Assembly: GCA_903920435.1 (NCBI GenBank)
Contig: CAIXMB010000130.1
Span: forward strand, 1-38,326
Direction of reading: 5' to 3'
DNA from: an uncultured Actinomycetes bacterium
GTDB taxonomy: Bacteria; Actinomycetota; Actinomycetes; Actinomycetales; Microbacteriaceae
DNA: 38,326 bases
Positions 1 through 9,676 of this stretch are shown in pieces. Numbering within the stretch: the stretch's first letter is position 1; each line of letters begins with the position of its first letter. A program made the position numbers and the translations under genes. A model generated the notes under the pieces. The model made no database searches. It saw only the letters and a list, made by a program, of their open reading frames with translations, and was not told the DNA's origin.

Positions 1-1002
1 CCGGTGGAGGTGACGTTCACGTCGGGCGGCACCGAGGCGATCAACCTCGCCGTGAAGGGACTGTTCTGGTCTGGGCGCTCGCTGGGGCACTCGAAGCGCC
101 GCATCCTCGTCTCCCGCGCCGAGCACCACGCCACGATCGACGCCGTCGAGTGGCTCGAGCAGCACGAGGGCGCCGTCGTCGACTGGATCCCCGTCGATTC
201 CCTCGGGCGCATCGACCTCGCCTACGTCGAATCCGCGCTCGCCGACGATGTCGCCCTCGTCACGCTCCTGTGGGCGAACAACGAGGTGGGAACGATCCAG
301 CCCGTCGCGGAGGTCGCCGCGCTCGCCGCGGCCCACGGCGTTCCCGTGCACGTCGACGCCGTCTCGGCGTACGGGCACGTGCCGGTCGACTTCCACGCCG
401 TCGGGGTCGCCGCGCTCAGCATCTCGGCGCACAAGATCGGCGGGCCGGTCGGCATCGGCGCCCTGGTCATCTCCCGCTCGGCGACCGTCACGCCCCTGCT
501 CCACGGCGGAAACCAGCAGCGCGCCCGCTCGGGCACGCAGGATTCGGCGGGCGCGGTCGCGTTCGGCGTCGCCTCGTCGCTGATCGAGCGAAGCCCAGAT
601 CTCGGCTCCGCTCGATCACCGATGTCGCTGCTTCGCGACCACCTCATCGCCGGGGTGCAGGCCGCGGTCCCGACCGCGATCCTGCGCGGCGACCCCGTGC
701 ACCGCCTCGCGAACAACGCGCACTTCACGTTCCCGGGCTGCGAGGGGGACTCGTTGCTCTTCCTCCTCGACGTCGCCGGATTCAGCGTCTCCACGGGCTC
801 CGCGTGCCAGGCCGGCGTGCCGGAGGCGTCGCACGTGCTGCTCGCGATGGGCTTCACGGAGGCCGACGCTCGCGGCGCCCTGCGCATCACGCTCGGCCCC
901 GACACGACGGCGGCCGAGATCGACGCCTTCGTGGCGGCCCTGCCCGCCGCTGTCGACCGCGCGCGGGCCGCGGGCATGGCTGCCGGCTCGCCCGTTGAGT
1001 AG
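1..1002 (+). CDS. Cysteine desulfurase (IscS/NifS family), 5'-truncated
   Basis: Class V PLP-dependent aminotransferase that takes sulfur from L-cysteine as an enzyme persulfide; cytoplasmic. The frame is open to the window edge, so the N-terminus is missing; about 333 of the usual 380-400 residues remain. Counting the GTG at position 4 as residue 1, I see SGGTEAIN near the cofactor phosphate site, AEHHA, the PLP lysine in SAHKIGG (residue 144), RSGTQD, and the catalytic cysteine in SACQAG (residue 268). mnmA lies 1 kb downstream on the same strand, an order also found in mycobacteria, so supplying sulfur for tRNA thiolation is a good inference; Fe-S cluster assembly is also possible. Two oddities: residues around 193-206 are encoded by a hairpin repeat (581-618), and the last residues and stop codon lie in a GTTGAGTAG repeat. 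Confidence 0.93.
   Translation, partial: PVEVTFTSGGTEAINLAVKGLFWSGRSLGHSKRRILVSRAEHHATIDAVEWLEQHEGAVVDWIPVDSLGRIDLAYVESALADDVALVTLLWANNEVGTIQPVAEVAALAAAHGVPVHVDAVSAYGHVPVDFHAVGVAALSISAHKIGGPVGIGALVISRSATVTPLLHGGNQQRARSGTQDSAGAVAFGVASSLIERSPDLGSARSPMSLLRDHLIAGVQAAVPTAILRGDPVHRLANNAHFTFPGCEGDSLLFLLDVAGFSVSTGSACQAGVPEASHVLLAMGFTEADARGALRITLGPDTTAAEIDAFVAALPAAVDRARAAGMAAGSPVE
581..618. repeat. Hairpin repeat of the GTGATCGAGC type, inside a coding region
   Basis: Perfect 10-bp inverted repeat TGATCGAGCG (581-590) / CGCTCGATCA (609-618), with an inner AGCC/GGCT stem of 4 bp after one mismatch. The reverse-complement core GGTGATCGAGC also occurs in the intergenic hairpin at 30779-30827, which suggests one dispersed family. 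Here it is translated in frame within the cysteine desulfurase. Confidence 0.6.
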
Positions 1003-1028
1003 AGCGCGCTAGCGCTCGTATCGAAACC
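994..1028. repeat. GTTGAGTAG...GTATCGAAACC palindromic element, single copy
   Basis: GTTGAGTAG (994-1002) and CGTATCGAAACC (1017-1028) flank an inner GC-rich hairpin (GAGCG...CGCTC). Two further copies lie at 34953-35030. The type is recurrent between genes in Microbacteriaceae. The cysteine desulfurase stop codon TAG is part of the element. The hairpin could end transcription, but there is no T-run. Confidence 0.75.
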
Positions 1029-1141
1029 ATCGCCGCCACAACCCCGCCGTGGCCCCGCGAGGCCATGCGGACCTTTCGACCCCAGGCGCTCGCCGAATCC
1101 TCCGCGTGGGGTCACAACCGCCGCGCGGGGCAGCGAATAGC

Positions 1142-1180
1142 TTGCGCAATCCTGTCACCTGTCATAAAGTTCTGACAGGT
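1142..1180 (+). promoter_or_regulatory. Promoter and operator of the ArsR-type regulator operon
   Basis: A perfect 8-bp inverted repeat ACCTGTCA (1157-1164) / TGACAGGT (1173-1180) with an 8-bp spacer, plus an extra CCTGTCA direct half-site at 1151-1157. A possible promoter TTGCGC (1142-1147), 17 bp, TAAAGT (1165-1170) puts the -10 between the arms. A dimeric winged-helix repressor bound here would block RNA polymerase, so autoregulation by the adjacent gene is inferred. Confidence 0.65.
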
Positions 1181-1193
1181 GAAAGGAGAACGC

Positions 1194-1514
1194 ATGAACG
1201 CCGAACAGCTCAGCACGTGGCTCACCGCCATTGCGAGCCCTCAGCGCATGCGCATCCTCGCCACGATTGCCGAAGCGCCGCTGCACGTGAGTGAGATCGC
1301 GCGGCGCATGGGAATGTCTCGCGCCCTGCTCTACATGCACCTCGCCAAGCTCGAGGAGGCCGGGTTCGTCACCGGGCACCACGAGCTCACCGAAGACGGC
1401 AAGGCGCTGAAGCTCTTCACCGCGGCACCGTTCACCAAGACCCTCGACCTTGCGACCCTCGTGGCCGCGGTCGCCGCATCTCCCCACGAAACCCCGAAGG
1501 AAGGCACCGACTGA
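1194..1514 (+). CDS. ArsR-type winged-helix transcriptional regulator
   Basis: Small DNA-binding regulator of 106 residues made almost entirely of one winged-helix domain. The HTH is around residues 30-52 (HVSEIARRMGMSRALLYMHL), followed by the wing (GFVTGHHELTEDGKALKLF). The C-terminal 25 residues could mediate dimerization. I see no CxC metal site of the classical ArsR/SmtB type, so the signal is unknown. The ATG at 1194 is preferred over a GTG at 1179 because AAAGGAG lies just upstream at 1182-1188 and the GTG falls within the operator arm. The gene overlaps the next start as TGATG, so it heads an operon with two small membrane proteins, probably both its targets and its functional partners. 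Confidence 0.85.
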   Translation: MNAEQLSTWLTAIASPQRMRILATIAEAPLHVSEIARRMGMSRALLYMHLAKLEEAGFVTGHHELTEDGKALKLFTAAPFTKTLDLATLVAAVAASPHETPKEGTD

Positions 1515-1768
1515 TGGAGTACTGGTTCTACAGCCTCTGGTTCTGGCTCGGCCTCGTCGCGATCGTCGCGATCGTCGCCGGAGTCATCACGAACGCCGTG
1601 AACAAGGGCAACGAGACGAAGCGCTACGTGGCCGACGCGGCGAACGGCGGCGACTACAAGAAGCTCGCCGAGGGCGCCGCCGCGACCAACACCGAGCTAC
1701 TCGCGAGACTGGGCGCCGTCGAACAGCGCCTCGGCTCGATCGAGAAGACACTCACCGAGATCCCCTAA
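1514..1768 (+). CDS. Small one-helix membrane protein with C-terminal coiled coil, paralog A
   Basis: 84 residues. A hydrophobic segment at about residues 5-26 (YSLWFWLGLVAIVAIVAGVI) should span the membrane, followed by a charged stretch and an amphipathic, coiled-coil-like C-terminus (LARLGAVEQRLGSIEKTLTE). The start codon overlaps the stop of the regulator (TGATG), implying translational coupling. The tail closely resembles that of the next protein (LAKLDTIETRLAVVEKTLTD), so the two are probably paralogs and might form a hetero-oligomer. Function unknown. The operon context suggests a membrane component controlled by the ArsR-type regulator. Confidence 0.8.
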   Translation: MEYWFYSLWFWLGLVAIVAIVAGVITNAVNKGNETKRYVADAANGGDYKKLAEGAAATNTELLARLGAVEQRLGSIEKTLTEIP

Positions 1769-1785
1769 CGAAAGCGAGTACGACA

Positions 1786-2010
1786 ATGGACATCCCCTGG
1801 TACGGCTACATCGCCATCATCGGCGTCATCGGGTGGGCCGCGATGGTCATCATCGGTGCCCGCGGCTACGGCCGCTCCAAAGACGGCAACGCCAAATCGA
1901 CAGAGGTGATGGAGCAGAACATCGCCACCAACAAGGCCGTGCTCGCCAAGCTCGATACCATCGAGACCCGTCTCGCCGTCGTCGAGAAGACCCTGACCGA
2001 TATCCAGTAG
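1786..2010 (+). CDS. Small one-helix membrane protein with C-terminal coiled coil, paralog B
   Basis: 74 residues: a short N-terminus, a membrane helix at about residues 6-25 (GYIAIIGVIGWAAMVIIGAR), a polar linker, and a coiled-coil-like tail with heptad-like leucines and isoleucines (LAKLDTIETRLAVVEKTLTD). It lies 17 bp after paralog A and is probably its partner. The ATG at 1786 is chosen because the protein then begins just before the membrane helix, as in paralog A; the upstream frame is low-complexity Arg-rich read-through. No enzymatic motif is visible. Function unknown. Confidence 0.78.
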   Translation: MDIPWYGYIAIIGVIGWAAMVIIGARGYGRSKDGNAKSTEVMEQNIATNKAVLAKLDTIETRLAVVEKTLTDIQ

Positions 2011-2014
2011 TACG

Positions 2015-2020
2015 TAAACT
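2015..2020 (+). promoter_or_regulatory. -10 TAAACT of a leaderless mnmA promoter
   Basis: TAAACT ends exactly 6 nt before the GTG at 2027, so the expected transcription start is the first base of mnmA. No Shine-Dalgarno sequence is visible. Spacing and hexamer are identical to those of ligA. Confidence 0.65.
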
Positions 2021-2026
2021 CGTCGG

Positions 2027-3136
2027 GTGAAGGTTCTCGCGGCGATGAGTGGGGGAGTGGACTCCGCCGTCGCCGCCGCGCGCGCCGTCGACGCGGGCCA
2101 CGAGGTCGTCGGCGTGCACCTGGCCCTGAGCCGGATGCCCGGCACCCTCCGCACCGGAGCACGGGGCTGCTGCACCATCGAGGACTCGATGGACGCGCAG
2201 CGCGCCGCCAACATCATCGGCATCCCGTACTACGTCTGGGATTTCTCCGAGCGGTTCCGGGCCGACGTCGTCGACGACTTCATCGCCGAGTACTCCGCCG
2301 GCCGCACCCCCAACCCGTGCATGCGCTGCAATGAGCGCATCAAGTTCGCCGCACTCCTCGAGAAGGCGCTCGCGCTCGGCTTCGACGCCGTGGTCACCGG
2401 ACACTACGCGAAGGTTCTCACCGACGCGGACGGCAATCGCGAGCTCCATCGGGCGTCGGCGTGGGCGAAGGACCAGAGCTACGTGCTCGGGGTCCTGACC
2501 ACGGAGCAGCTCGCGCACGTCATGTTCCCGCTGGGGGCGACTCCGTCGAAGGAGGAGGTGCGCGCCGAGGCCGCCGCGCGCGGGTTCAGCGTCGCCACCA
2601 AGCCCGACTCCCACGACATCTGCTTCATCCCCGACGGCGACACGCGCGGCTGGCTCGCCGACAAGGTGGGGGCCGAGCAGGGCGACATTCTCGACCGCGA
2701 CGGCGCCGTGATCGGGCAGCACGAGGGGGCGCTCGCCTTCACGATCGGGCAGCGCAAGGGTCTCAACGTGGGCTACCCGACCGACGACGGCAAGCCGCGC
2801 TTCGTGCTGGAGATCCGTCCGAAGAGCAACGAGGTCGTCGTGGGCCCGCGGGAGGCGCTCGCGATCGGCGAGCTCGCCGGTACGAAGTACAGCTGGGCGG
2901 GCATCCCACCGCTCGACGCGGCGACGCCGTTCGCCTGCGACGTGCAGGTGCGCGCGCACGCCGACCCGGTGCCGGCCAGCGCGGTGTTGCGCGACGGCGA
3001 GCTGGTGATCACGCCCGTGGAGCCGATCGTCGGCCTCTCACCGGGCCAGACCGCCGTGCTCTACGTCGGAACGCGCGTGATCGGGCAGTGCACGGTCGAT
3101 CGCACGGTCTCCGCGGTGCCTGTCGGAGCCCATCCG

Positions 3137-3139
<3 letters not shown>
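2027..3139 (+). CDS. mnmA: tRNA-specific 2-thiouridylase MnmA
   Basis: Cytoplasmic enzyme that activates U34 of Lys, Glu and Gln tRNAs with ATP and inserts sulfur to make 2-thiouridine. 370 residues, the usual length. The N-type ATP pyrophosphatase P-loop SGGVDS is at residues 8-13; the catalytic cysteines are in NPCMRCN (Cys98) and DICF (Cys199); the C-terminal beta domains carry TIGQRKG and the LSPGQ segment. The GTG start is supported by the leaderless promoter and by the family N-terminus ([13 protein letters not shown]). Sulfur probably comes from the cysteine desulfurase upstream. The stop codon TAA is also the first half of the ligA -10. Confidence 0.97.
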
Positions 3140-5365
<2,226 letters not shown>

Positions 5366-5382
5366 CGCACAGCCGCCATTCA

Positions 5383-5399
5383 CGGGGTTCATAGCCCCG
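5383..5399 (+). terminator. Weak hairpin after ligA
   Basis: CGGGG (5383-5387) / CCCCG (5395-5399) with a 7-nt loop, 17 bases after the ligA stop and followed by AAATTC rather than a T-run. The 5-bp stem makes intrinsic termination uncertain. Confidence 0.35.
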
Positions 5400-5441
5400 A
5401 AATTCGTGTACCCCGAATTCAGGGTTGTCGACCCCCGATTC
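5395..5441. repeat. Three iterated CCCCGAATTC-like motifs
   Basis: CCCCGAAATTC (5395-5405), CCCCGAATTC (5411-5420) and CCCCGATTC (5433-5441) lie upstream of the DUF1023 gene. GTACCCCGAT also occurs at 6935-6944 and 27928-27937 upstream of two other genes for exported or membrane proteins. A protein-binding site is possible. The rest of this 252-bp gap is unusually AT-rich for the window. Confidence 0.4.
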
Positions 5442-5474
5442 CCCGTAGCGCCGCCTATTGCGCCGATTCCCTGT

Positions 5475-5514
5475 AACCCAGTGGGTTTCCAATTAACAAT
5501 TTTCACACTAGAAA
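5475..5514 (+). promoter_or_regulatory. Possible promoter of the DUF1023 gene with a 13-bp palindrome
   Basis: TTTCCA (5486-5491), 17 bp, TAGAAA (5509-5514). A perfect palindrome AACCCA-G-TGGGTT (5475-5487) touches the -35 and could be an operator. The sequence is AT-rich compared with its surroundings. Confidence 0.4.
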
Positions 5515-5617
5515 CATTGGTGACCCCCCAAACGGGGCGTTCTATCCCCTACCATGGGGGGTGCGCGGTTGCTCGCCGACTGGCGGCGTGTCGCCCGCGC
5601 ACACGAGGACACCCGAA

Positions 5618-6928
5618 GTGCTGTTTGACGTCGCAGCTATTCTGACCTCGGTGACACTGGGACCGGTCGCCGAGGCCTTTGGCGTACACGAAGTCGACAC
5701 CTACGCCGTGGTGCACACGCTCTCTATTCCGGATGCGCCGCCACTGCCGTTCATCGGCCCCGAGCCCGCCGCGGGCGACCCGACCGACCAGGTGCAGGGC
5801 ACGGGCCAGCTGCAGCAGCTCGCCCTCCTCCCGGCGAGGTCGATCAAGGGCTGGGTGCAGGCGAACCCCGAGGTGATCGCGCAGCTGCTCGCGAGCCCGC
5901 CCCCGGCGCACGACGTCACGGTGTGGTGGGGGGCCCTCGACTTCAACTCGAAGCTCTCGCTGCGCAACGCGACACCCGAGCTCGTGGGCAACCTCGACGG
6001 CATCCCGTACTCGGTTCGCGACCTCGCCAACCGCACCGTGCTCGACACCACGATGAAGGCGCTCGAGCACACCATCGCGACCGAGACCGGCCGCACGGTC
6101 ATCGAGAACGCCAAGCAGCAGCTGCACATGCTCGATGCCATCGATGAGGCGCTCGGCGCAGAATCGGCCGACGACCGCACCCTGCTTTCGCTCGACGTCA
6201 CGGGCCAGGGTCGCGCGGCGATCGTCGTGGGCGACCTGCGCACGGCCGACTACGTGAGCTACCTCGTGCCCGGCATGTTCTTCACCATCGAGAACCAGAT
6301 GGGTGACTGGGTGGATGCCGCCGCCCGCCTCCACGACGAGGAGGCGAGCTGGCTCGCCCTGCTCGGCCCCGGCGCGGGCACCGGCGCCTCCGACGCGCCC
6401 ACGGTCGCGACCGTCGCGTGGATCGGCTACCACACGCCCAACCTCACGAACGTGGGCGGCATCGAGAACGCGTACGAGGGCAGGGATGCCCTGGCCAGCG
6501 CCATCGAGGGGCTCCAGTCGCTGCGCTCGGGTGATGAGCCCTACGTCTCCGTCATCGCCCACTCGTACGGCTCGACCGCCGCACTGATGGCCCTCACGGA
6601 CTACGACTTCCAGGTCGACGCGCTCGCGCTCGTCGGCTCGCCCGGCAGCCCTGCAAAGTCCGTGGCCGAGCTGCACGTGCGCGACGGCAACGTGTTCGTG
6701 GGCGAGGCCGCGTGGGATCCCATTCCCAACAGCTCCTACTTCGGCAGTGACCCGGGCGCCCAGAGCTACGGGGCGAAGCCGATGGCGGTGAGCGGGGGAA
6801 CGGATCCGCTCACGAAACTGCAGCTCGGGGCATCCCTCGGCCACAACGAGTACTTCGCGCCGGGTTCCGAGTCCATGCGCAACTTCGCCCTCATCGCCAT
6901 CGGCCAAGGGCAGTACGTCACGCACTAG
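5618..6928 (+). CDS. DUF1023-family alpha/beta hydrolase
   Basis: Actinobacterial family (PF06259) with a serine-hydrolase fold. 436 residues. The C-terminal half holds the family core: LDVTGQGRAAIVVGDLRTAD, the LVPGM strand, the AWIGYHTPN loop, and the nucleophile elbow AHSYGS (Ser316). A histidine near the end (LGASLGHNEYF) probably completes the triad. The N-terminal half is helical. No convincing signal peptide from this start. GTG at 5618 is chosen because GAGG (5605-5608) is well placed; a GTG at 5561 would add 19 low-complexity residues. Substrate unknown; members are often thought to be esterases acting at the envelope. It stands alone between ligA and a lipoprotein gene. Confidence 0.8.
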   Translation: MLFDVAAILTSVTLGPVAEAFGVHEVDTYAVVHTLSIPDAPPLPFIGPEPAAGDPTDQVQGTGQLQQLALLPARSIKGWVQANPEVIAQLLASPPPAHDVTVWWGALDFNSKLSLRNATPELVGNLDGIPYSVRDLANRTVLDTTMKALEHTIATETGRTVIENAKQQLHMLDAIDEALGAESADDRTLLSLDVTGQGRAAIVVGDLRTADYVSYLVPGMFFTIENQMGDWVDAAARLHDEEASWLALLGPGAGTGASDAPTVATVAWIGYHTPNLTNVGGIENAYEGRDALASAIEGLQSLRSGDEPYVSVIAHSYGSTAALMALTDYDFQVDALALVGSPGSPAKSVAELHVRDGNVFVGEAAWDPIPNSSYFGSDPGAQSYGAKPMAVSGGTDPLTKLQLGASLGHNEYFAPGSESMRNFALIAIGQGQYVTH

Positions 6929-7025
6929 CCGGATGTACCCCGATCGAGTGCTCCCCGTAGTGGGACGCGACGCGATTTCGCCCGCCCCGTAGTGTGAAAT
7001 CCGACGCAATTCGGATGGGGGTCCA

Positions 7026-7472
7026 ATGCGGTCAGGTGTTGCACACGGGATTGCACGCGGCTGGGGGGCCGCGTGCATCCTCGTGCTCCCCACTCTTCTC
7101 CTCGGCAGTTGCATGACGCCGCCCGCCGAGACCGGCGCCACTGCCGACTTCTTCGCCGTCATCGACGCCACGCAGGATCTGGCCGGTGGCCAGTGGGATG
7201 TGCAGGACGACCCGACGAGCCGGGGCTGCGTGCTGCCCGACGGCACCGAGGGCGAGACGTTCTCGGCGCTGCGCATCTCCGCGATGCCCGCTGTCGTGCT
7301 CAACTCGGTCGCAGCGGCGTGGGAGGACTACGGCTACTCGGTCGACCGCGAGTCGATCGGCCCCGTCAACCAGCTGGTGGCGACGAACTCGACGAGCGAG
7401 GTGCTCATCTTCCGCGTGAGTGATCGCGCGATGACGCTCCAGGGCGAGAGCGAGTGCCAGCCCTCCGAATAG
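7026..7472 (+). CDS. Predicted lipoprotein of unknown function
   Basis: 148 residues. An N-terminal signal peptide (ACILVLPTLLLG) ends in the lipobox LLGSC, so the mature protein should be lipid-anchored outside the membrane. The mature part has two further cysteines (SRGCVLPDG and ESECQPS) that could form a disulfide, and alternating strands resembling a small alpha/beta domain (TFSALRISAMPAVVLNSV; EVLIFRVSDRAM). No recognised family. The GTACCCCGAT motif lies 90 bp upstream. The stop codon TAG is the first half of the putative gatC -10. Confidence 0.75.
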   Translation: MRSGVAHGIARGWGAACILVLPTLLLGSCMTPPAETGATADFFAVIDATQDLAGGQWDVQDDPTSRGCVLPDGTEGETFSALRISAMPAVVLNSVAAAWEDYGYSVDRESIGPVNQLVATNSTSEVLIFRVSDRAMTLQGESECQPSE

Positions 7473-7475
7473 ACT
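7470..7475 (+). promoter_or_regulatory. -10 TAGACT upstream of gatC, overlapping the lipoprotein stop
   Basis: TAGACT begins with the stop codon of the preceding gene. The predicted start near 7482 would leave a leader of about 31 nt containing CGGAG (7504-7508) before the gatC ATG, so gatC is leadered, unlike gatB. Confidence 0.45.
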
Positions 7476-7512
7476 TATGCGGTCCCCTTCCGCACGCCAC
7501 CTTCGGAGTCGC

Positions 7513-7812
7513 ATGTCTGAAATCACGACCGACGTCGTGTCCCACCTCGCGAACCTCGCGCGCATCGCGCTCACTCCCGAGGAGATCGAGAAGCTCACGG
7601 GCGAGCTCGGCGCGATCGTCGACTCGGTGGCGAAGGTGAGCGAGGTCGCGACTCCCGACGTGCCCGCGACAAGCCACCCCATTCCGCTCGTCAACATCTT
7701 CCGGCCGGATGTTCCCGGCCAGACCCTCACGACCGAGCAGGCCCTGGCAGGCGCTCCGGAGCACGACGGTTCCCGCTTCAAGGTGAGCGCGATCCTGGGG
7801 GAGGAGCAGTGA
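7513..7812 (+). CDS. gatC: Asp-tRNA(Asn)/Glu-tRNA(Gln) amidotransferase subunit GatC
   Basis: Small structural subunit (99 residues, normal) that wraps around GatA and GatB in the amidotransferase, which converts misacylated Glu-tRNA(Gln) and Asp-tRNA(Asn). Typical features: [18 protein letters not shown] at the N-terminus and [10 protein letters not shown] near the middle. ATG 7513 is chosen because CGGAG lies 4 nt upstream; an ATG at 7477 would add residues not typical of the family. The stop overlaps the gatA start (GTGA). Confidence 0.95.
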   Translation: MSEITTDVVSHLANLARIALTPEEIEKLTGELGAIVDSVAKVSEVATPDVPATSHPIPLVNIFRPDVPGQTLTTEQALAGAPEHDGSRFKVSAILGEEQ

Positions 7813-9308
7813 GCGACCTGATCCACCTCTCGGCGGCCTCCCTCGCCGACAAGCTCGCCTCTGGCGAGGTCTCGTCGGTCGAGGCCACGCAGGCGCACCT
7901 CGACCGCATCGCCGCCGTCGATGGCGACGTGCACGCGTTCCTTCACGTGAACGCCGACGCCCTGTCTGCTGCCGCCGCCGTCGACGCGCAGCGCGCCGCG
8001 GGGGAGAAGCTCGGCCCGCTCGCCGGCGTTCCCGTCGCCATCAAGGATGTGCTCTGCACGATCGGCATGCCGTCGACCGCGGGCTCGAAGATCCTCGAGG
8101 GCTGGATTCCGCCGTACGACGCGACTCCGGTCGCCCTGCTGCGCGCTGCCGGACTCATCCCGCTCGGCAAGACCAACATGGACGAGTTCGCGATGGGCTC
8201 GTCGACGGAGCACTCCGCCTACGGTCCGACGAAGAACCCGTGGGACTTCGACCGCATCCCCGGCGGCTCCGGTGGTGGTTCGGCCGCGGCAGTTGCCGCG
8301 TTCGAGGCGCCCCTCGCCCTCGGATCCGATACGGGTGGCTCGATCCGCCAGCCCGCGGCCGTCACCGGATCGGTCGGCGTCAAGCCCACCTACGGCGGCG
8401 TCTCGCGCTATGGCGCGATCGCCCTCGCCTCCTCGCTCGACCAGGTCGGACCGGTCTCGCGCACGGTGCTCGACGCCGCTCTGCTTCACGATGTGATCGG
8501 CAAGTACGACCCGCGCGACAGCACCTCTCTCAAAGACGCGTGGCCGTCGTTCGCCGATGCCGCCCGTGAGGGTGCGCGTGCCGAATCCCTGAAGGGTCTG
8601 CGCGTCGGCGTCGTCAAGGAGCTCGACAGCCCCGGCTTCCAGGCCGGTGTGTCGCAGCGCTTCCACGAGGCGATCGAACTGCTCACGGCCGCGGGTGCGG
8701 AGATCGTCGAGGTCTCGGCGCCCCACTTCGAGTACGCGGTCGCCGCCTACTACGTGATCCTGCCCGCGGAGGCGTCGAGCAACCTCGCGAAGTTCGACTC
8801 GGTGCGCTTCGGCATGCGCTCCAAGGTGTCCGGCACCGTCGAAGACGTCATGGCCGCGACCCGCGAGGCCGGCTTCGGCCCCGAGGTCAAGCGCCGCATC
8901 ATCCTCGGCACCTACGCCCTCTCGGCCGGCTACTACGACGCCTACTACGGCAGCGCCCAGAAGGTGCGCACGCTCATCCAGCGCGACTTCGCGTCGGCCT
9001 TCGAGAAGGCCGACGTGCTCATCTCGCCGTCGGCGCCGACCACCGCGTTCAAGTTCGGCGAGAAGATCGACGACCCGCTGGCCATGTACCTCAACGACGT
9101 GACCACGATCCCAGCGAACCTCGCGGGCGTGCCCGGCATGGGCCTGCCGATCGGTCTCGCCCCTGAGGACGGCCTGCCTGTCGGCTTCCAGATCATGGCA
9201 CCCGCCCGCGAGGATGCCCGGCTCTACACCCTCGGCGCGACCCTCGAGCGCCTGCTCGAGGAGAAGTGGGGCCACACCCTCATCAGCCAGGCACCGGCGC
9301 TGAGCTAG
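7809..9308 (+). CDS. gatA: Asp-tRNA(Asn)/Glu-tRNA(Gln) amidotransferase subunit GatA
   Basis: Amidase-signature subunit that hydrolyses glutamine and channels ammonia to GatB. 499 residues, full length. The Ser-cis-Ser-Lys triad is intact: Lys79 in VAIKD, Ser154 in the GGSGGGSA glycine-rich stretch, and nucleophile Ser178 in [10 protein letters not shown]. The GTG start overlaps the gatC stop (GTGA), so the two are translationally coupled. Unlike many genomes, gatB does not follow directly. The stop overlaps that of the convergent NIPSNAP gene in CTAG. Confidence 0.97.
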   Translation: MSDLIHLSAASLADKLASGEVSSVEATQAHLDRIAAVDGDVHAFLHVNADALSAAAAVDAQRAAGEKLGPLAGVPVAIKDVLCTIGMPSTAGSKILEGWIPPYDATPVALLRAAGLIPLGKTNMDEFAMGSSTEHSAYGPTKNPWDFDRIPGGSGGGSAAAVAAFEAPLALGSDTGGSIRQPAAVTGSVGVKPTYGGVSRYGAIALASSLDQVGPVSRTVLDAALLHDVIGKYDPRDSTSLKDAWPSFADAAREGARAESLKGLRVGVVKELDSPGFQAGVSQRFHEAIELLTAAGAEIVEVSAPHFEYAVAAYYVILPAEASSNLAKFDSVRFGMRSKVSGTVEDVMAATREAGFGPEVKRRIILGTYALSAGYYDAYYGSAQKVRTLIQRDFASAFEKADVLISPSAPTTAFKFGEKIDDPLAMYLNDVTTIPANLAGVPGMGLPIGLAPEDGLPVGFQIMAPAREDARLYTLGATLERLLEEKWGHTLISQAPALS

Positions 9309-9637
9309 TAGGCCTGCGGGGCGGACGTCTCCTTCAGGAACGGGCGCATGAGAGTGCGCTCCCACCGAAGCACGCAGCCCGAGTCGACGCGAAGTCGGTC
9401 GGCGGCGATGAAGTCGGGGTCGACGCCGAAGTTCTCCCGGTACTGCTCGTATGCGCTGAGGCTCGGGAAGCTGAAGAGCGCGAGCGCTTTGTCACTCGCA
9501 CCCTCCGACGGCATGAAGTAGCCGTGGTGAGTGCCGTCCTCGCGCTCCACCAGCCGCATCCACTCGCTCGCGTACTCCTCGAAGGCGTCGATCTTGCTCG
9601 GGTCGATCGTGTAGTCGATAACGAAAGTGGTGGCCAT
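9305..9637 (-). CDS. NIPSNAP-family protein
   Basis: 110 residues with a ferredoxin-like alpha/beta fold related to the dimeric alpha-beta barrel superfamily. Visible: [20 protein letters not shown] at the N-terminus, the strand [24 protein letters not shown], and the C-terminal WERTLMRPF. Bacterial members have no settled function. ATG at 9637 is preferred over an in-frame upstream start because the protein then begins right at the first strand and a TAGGCT -10 lies 7 nt upstream. It converges on gatA, sharing CTAG with its stop. Confidence 0.8.
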   Translation of the reverse strand: MATTFVIDYTIDPSKIDAFEEYASEWMRLVEREDGTHHGYFMPSEGASDKALALFSFPSLSAYEQYRENFGVDPDFIAADRLRVDSGCVLRWERTLMRPFLKETSAPQAY

Positions 9638-9644
9638 GGTTGTG

Positions 9645-9650
9645 AGCCTA
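9645..9650 (-). promoter_or_regulatory. -10 TAGGCT of a leaderless NIPSNAP promoter
   Basis: On the minus strand TAGGCT is followed by 7 nt and the ATG at 9637; near-leaderless spacing, no Shine-Dalgarno sequence. Confidence 0.5.
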
Positions 9651-9676
9651 CCCAGCGCCCCCATCGCCTGAGCCCG

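Noticed and set aside
1003-1193. Short plus-strand frame (1049-1294) between cysteine desulfurase and the ArsR-type gene
   Set aside because: It overlaps the operator and the regulator in another frame, has no family match and no ribosome-binding site.
5366-5617. Gap after ligA as a non-coding RNA or riboswitch
   Set aside because: Only short, weak hairpins are visible, with no known riboswitch core; promoter and iterated motifs explain the conserved-looking parts.
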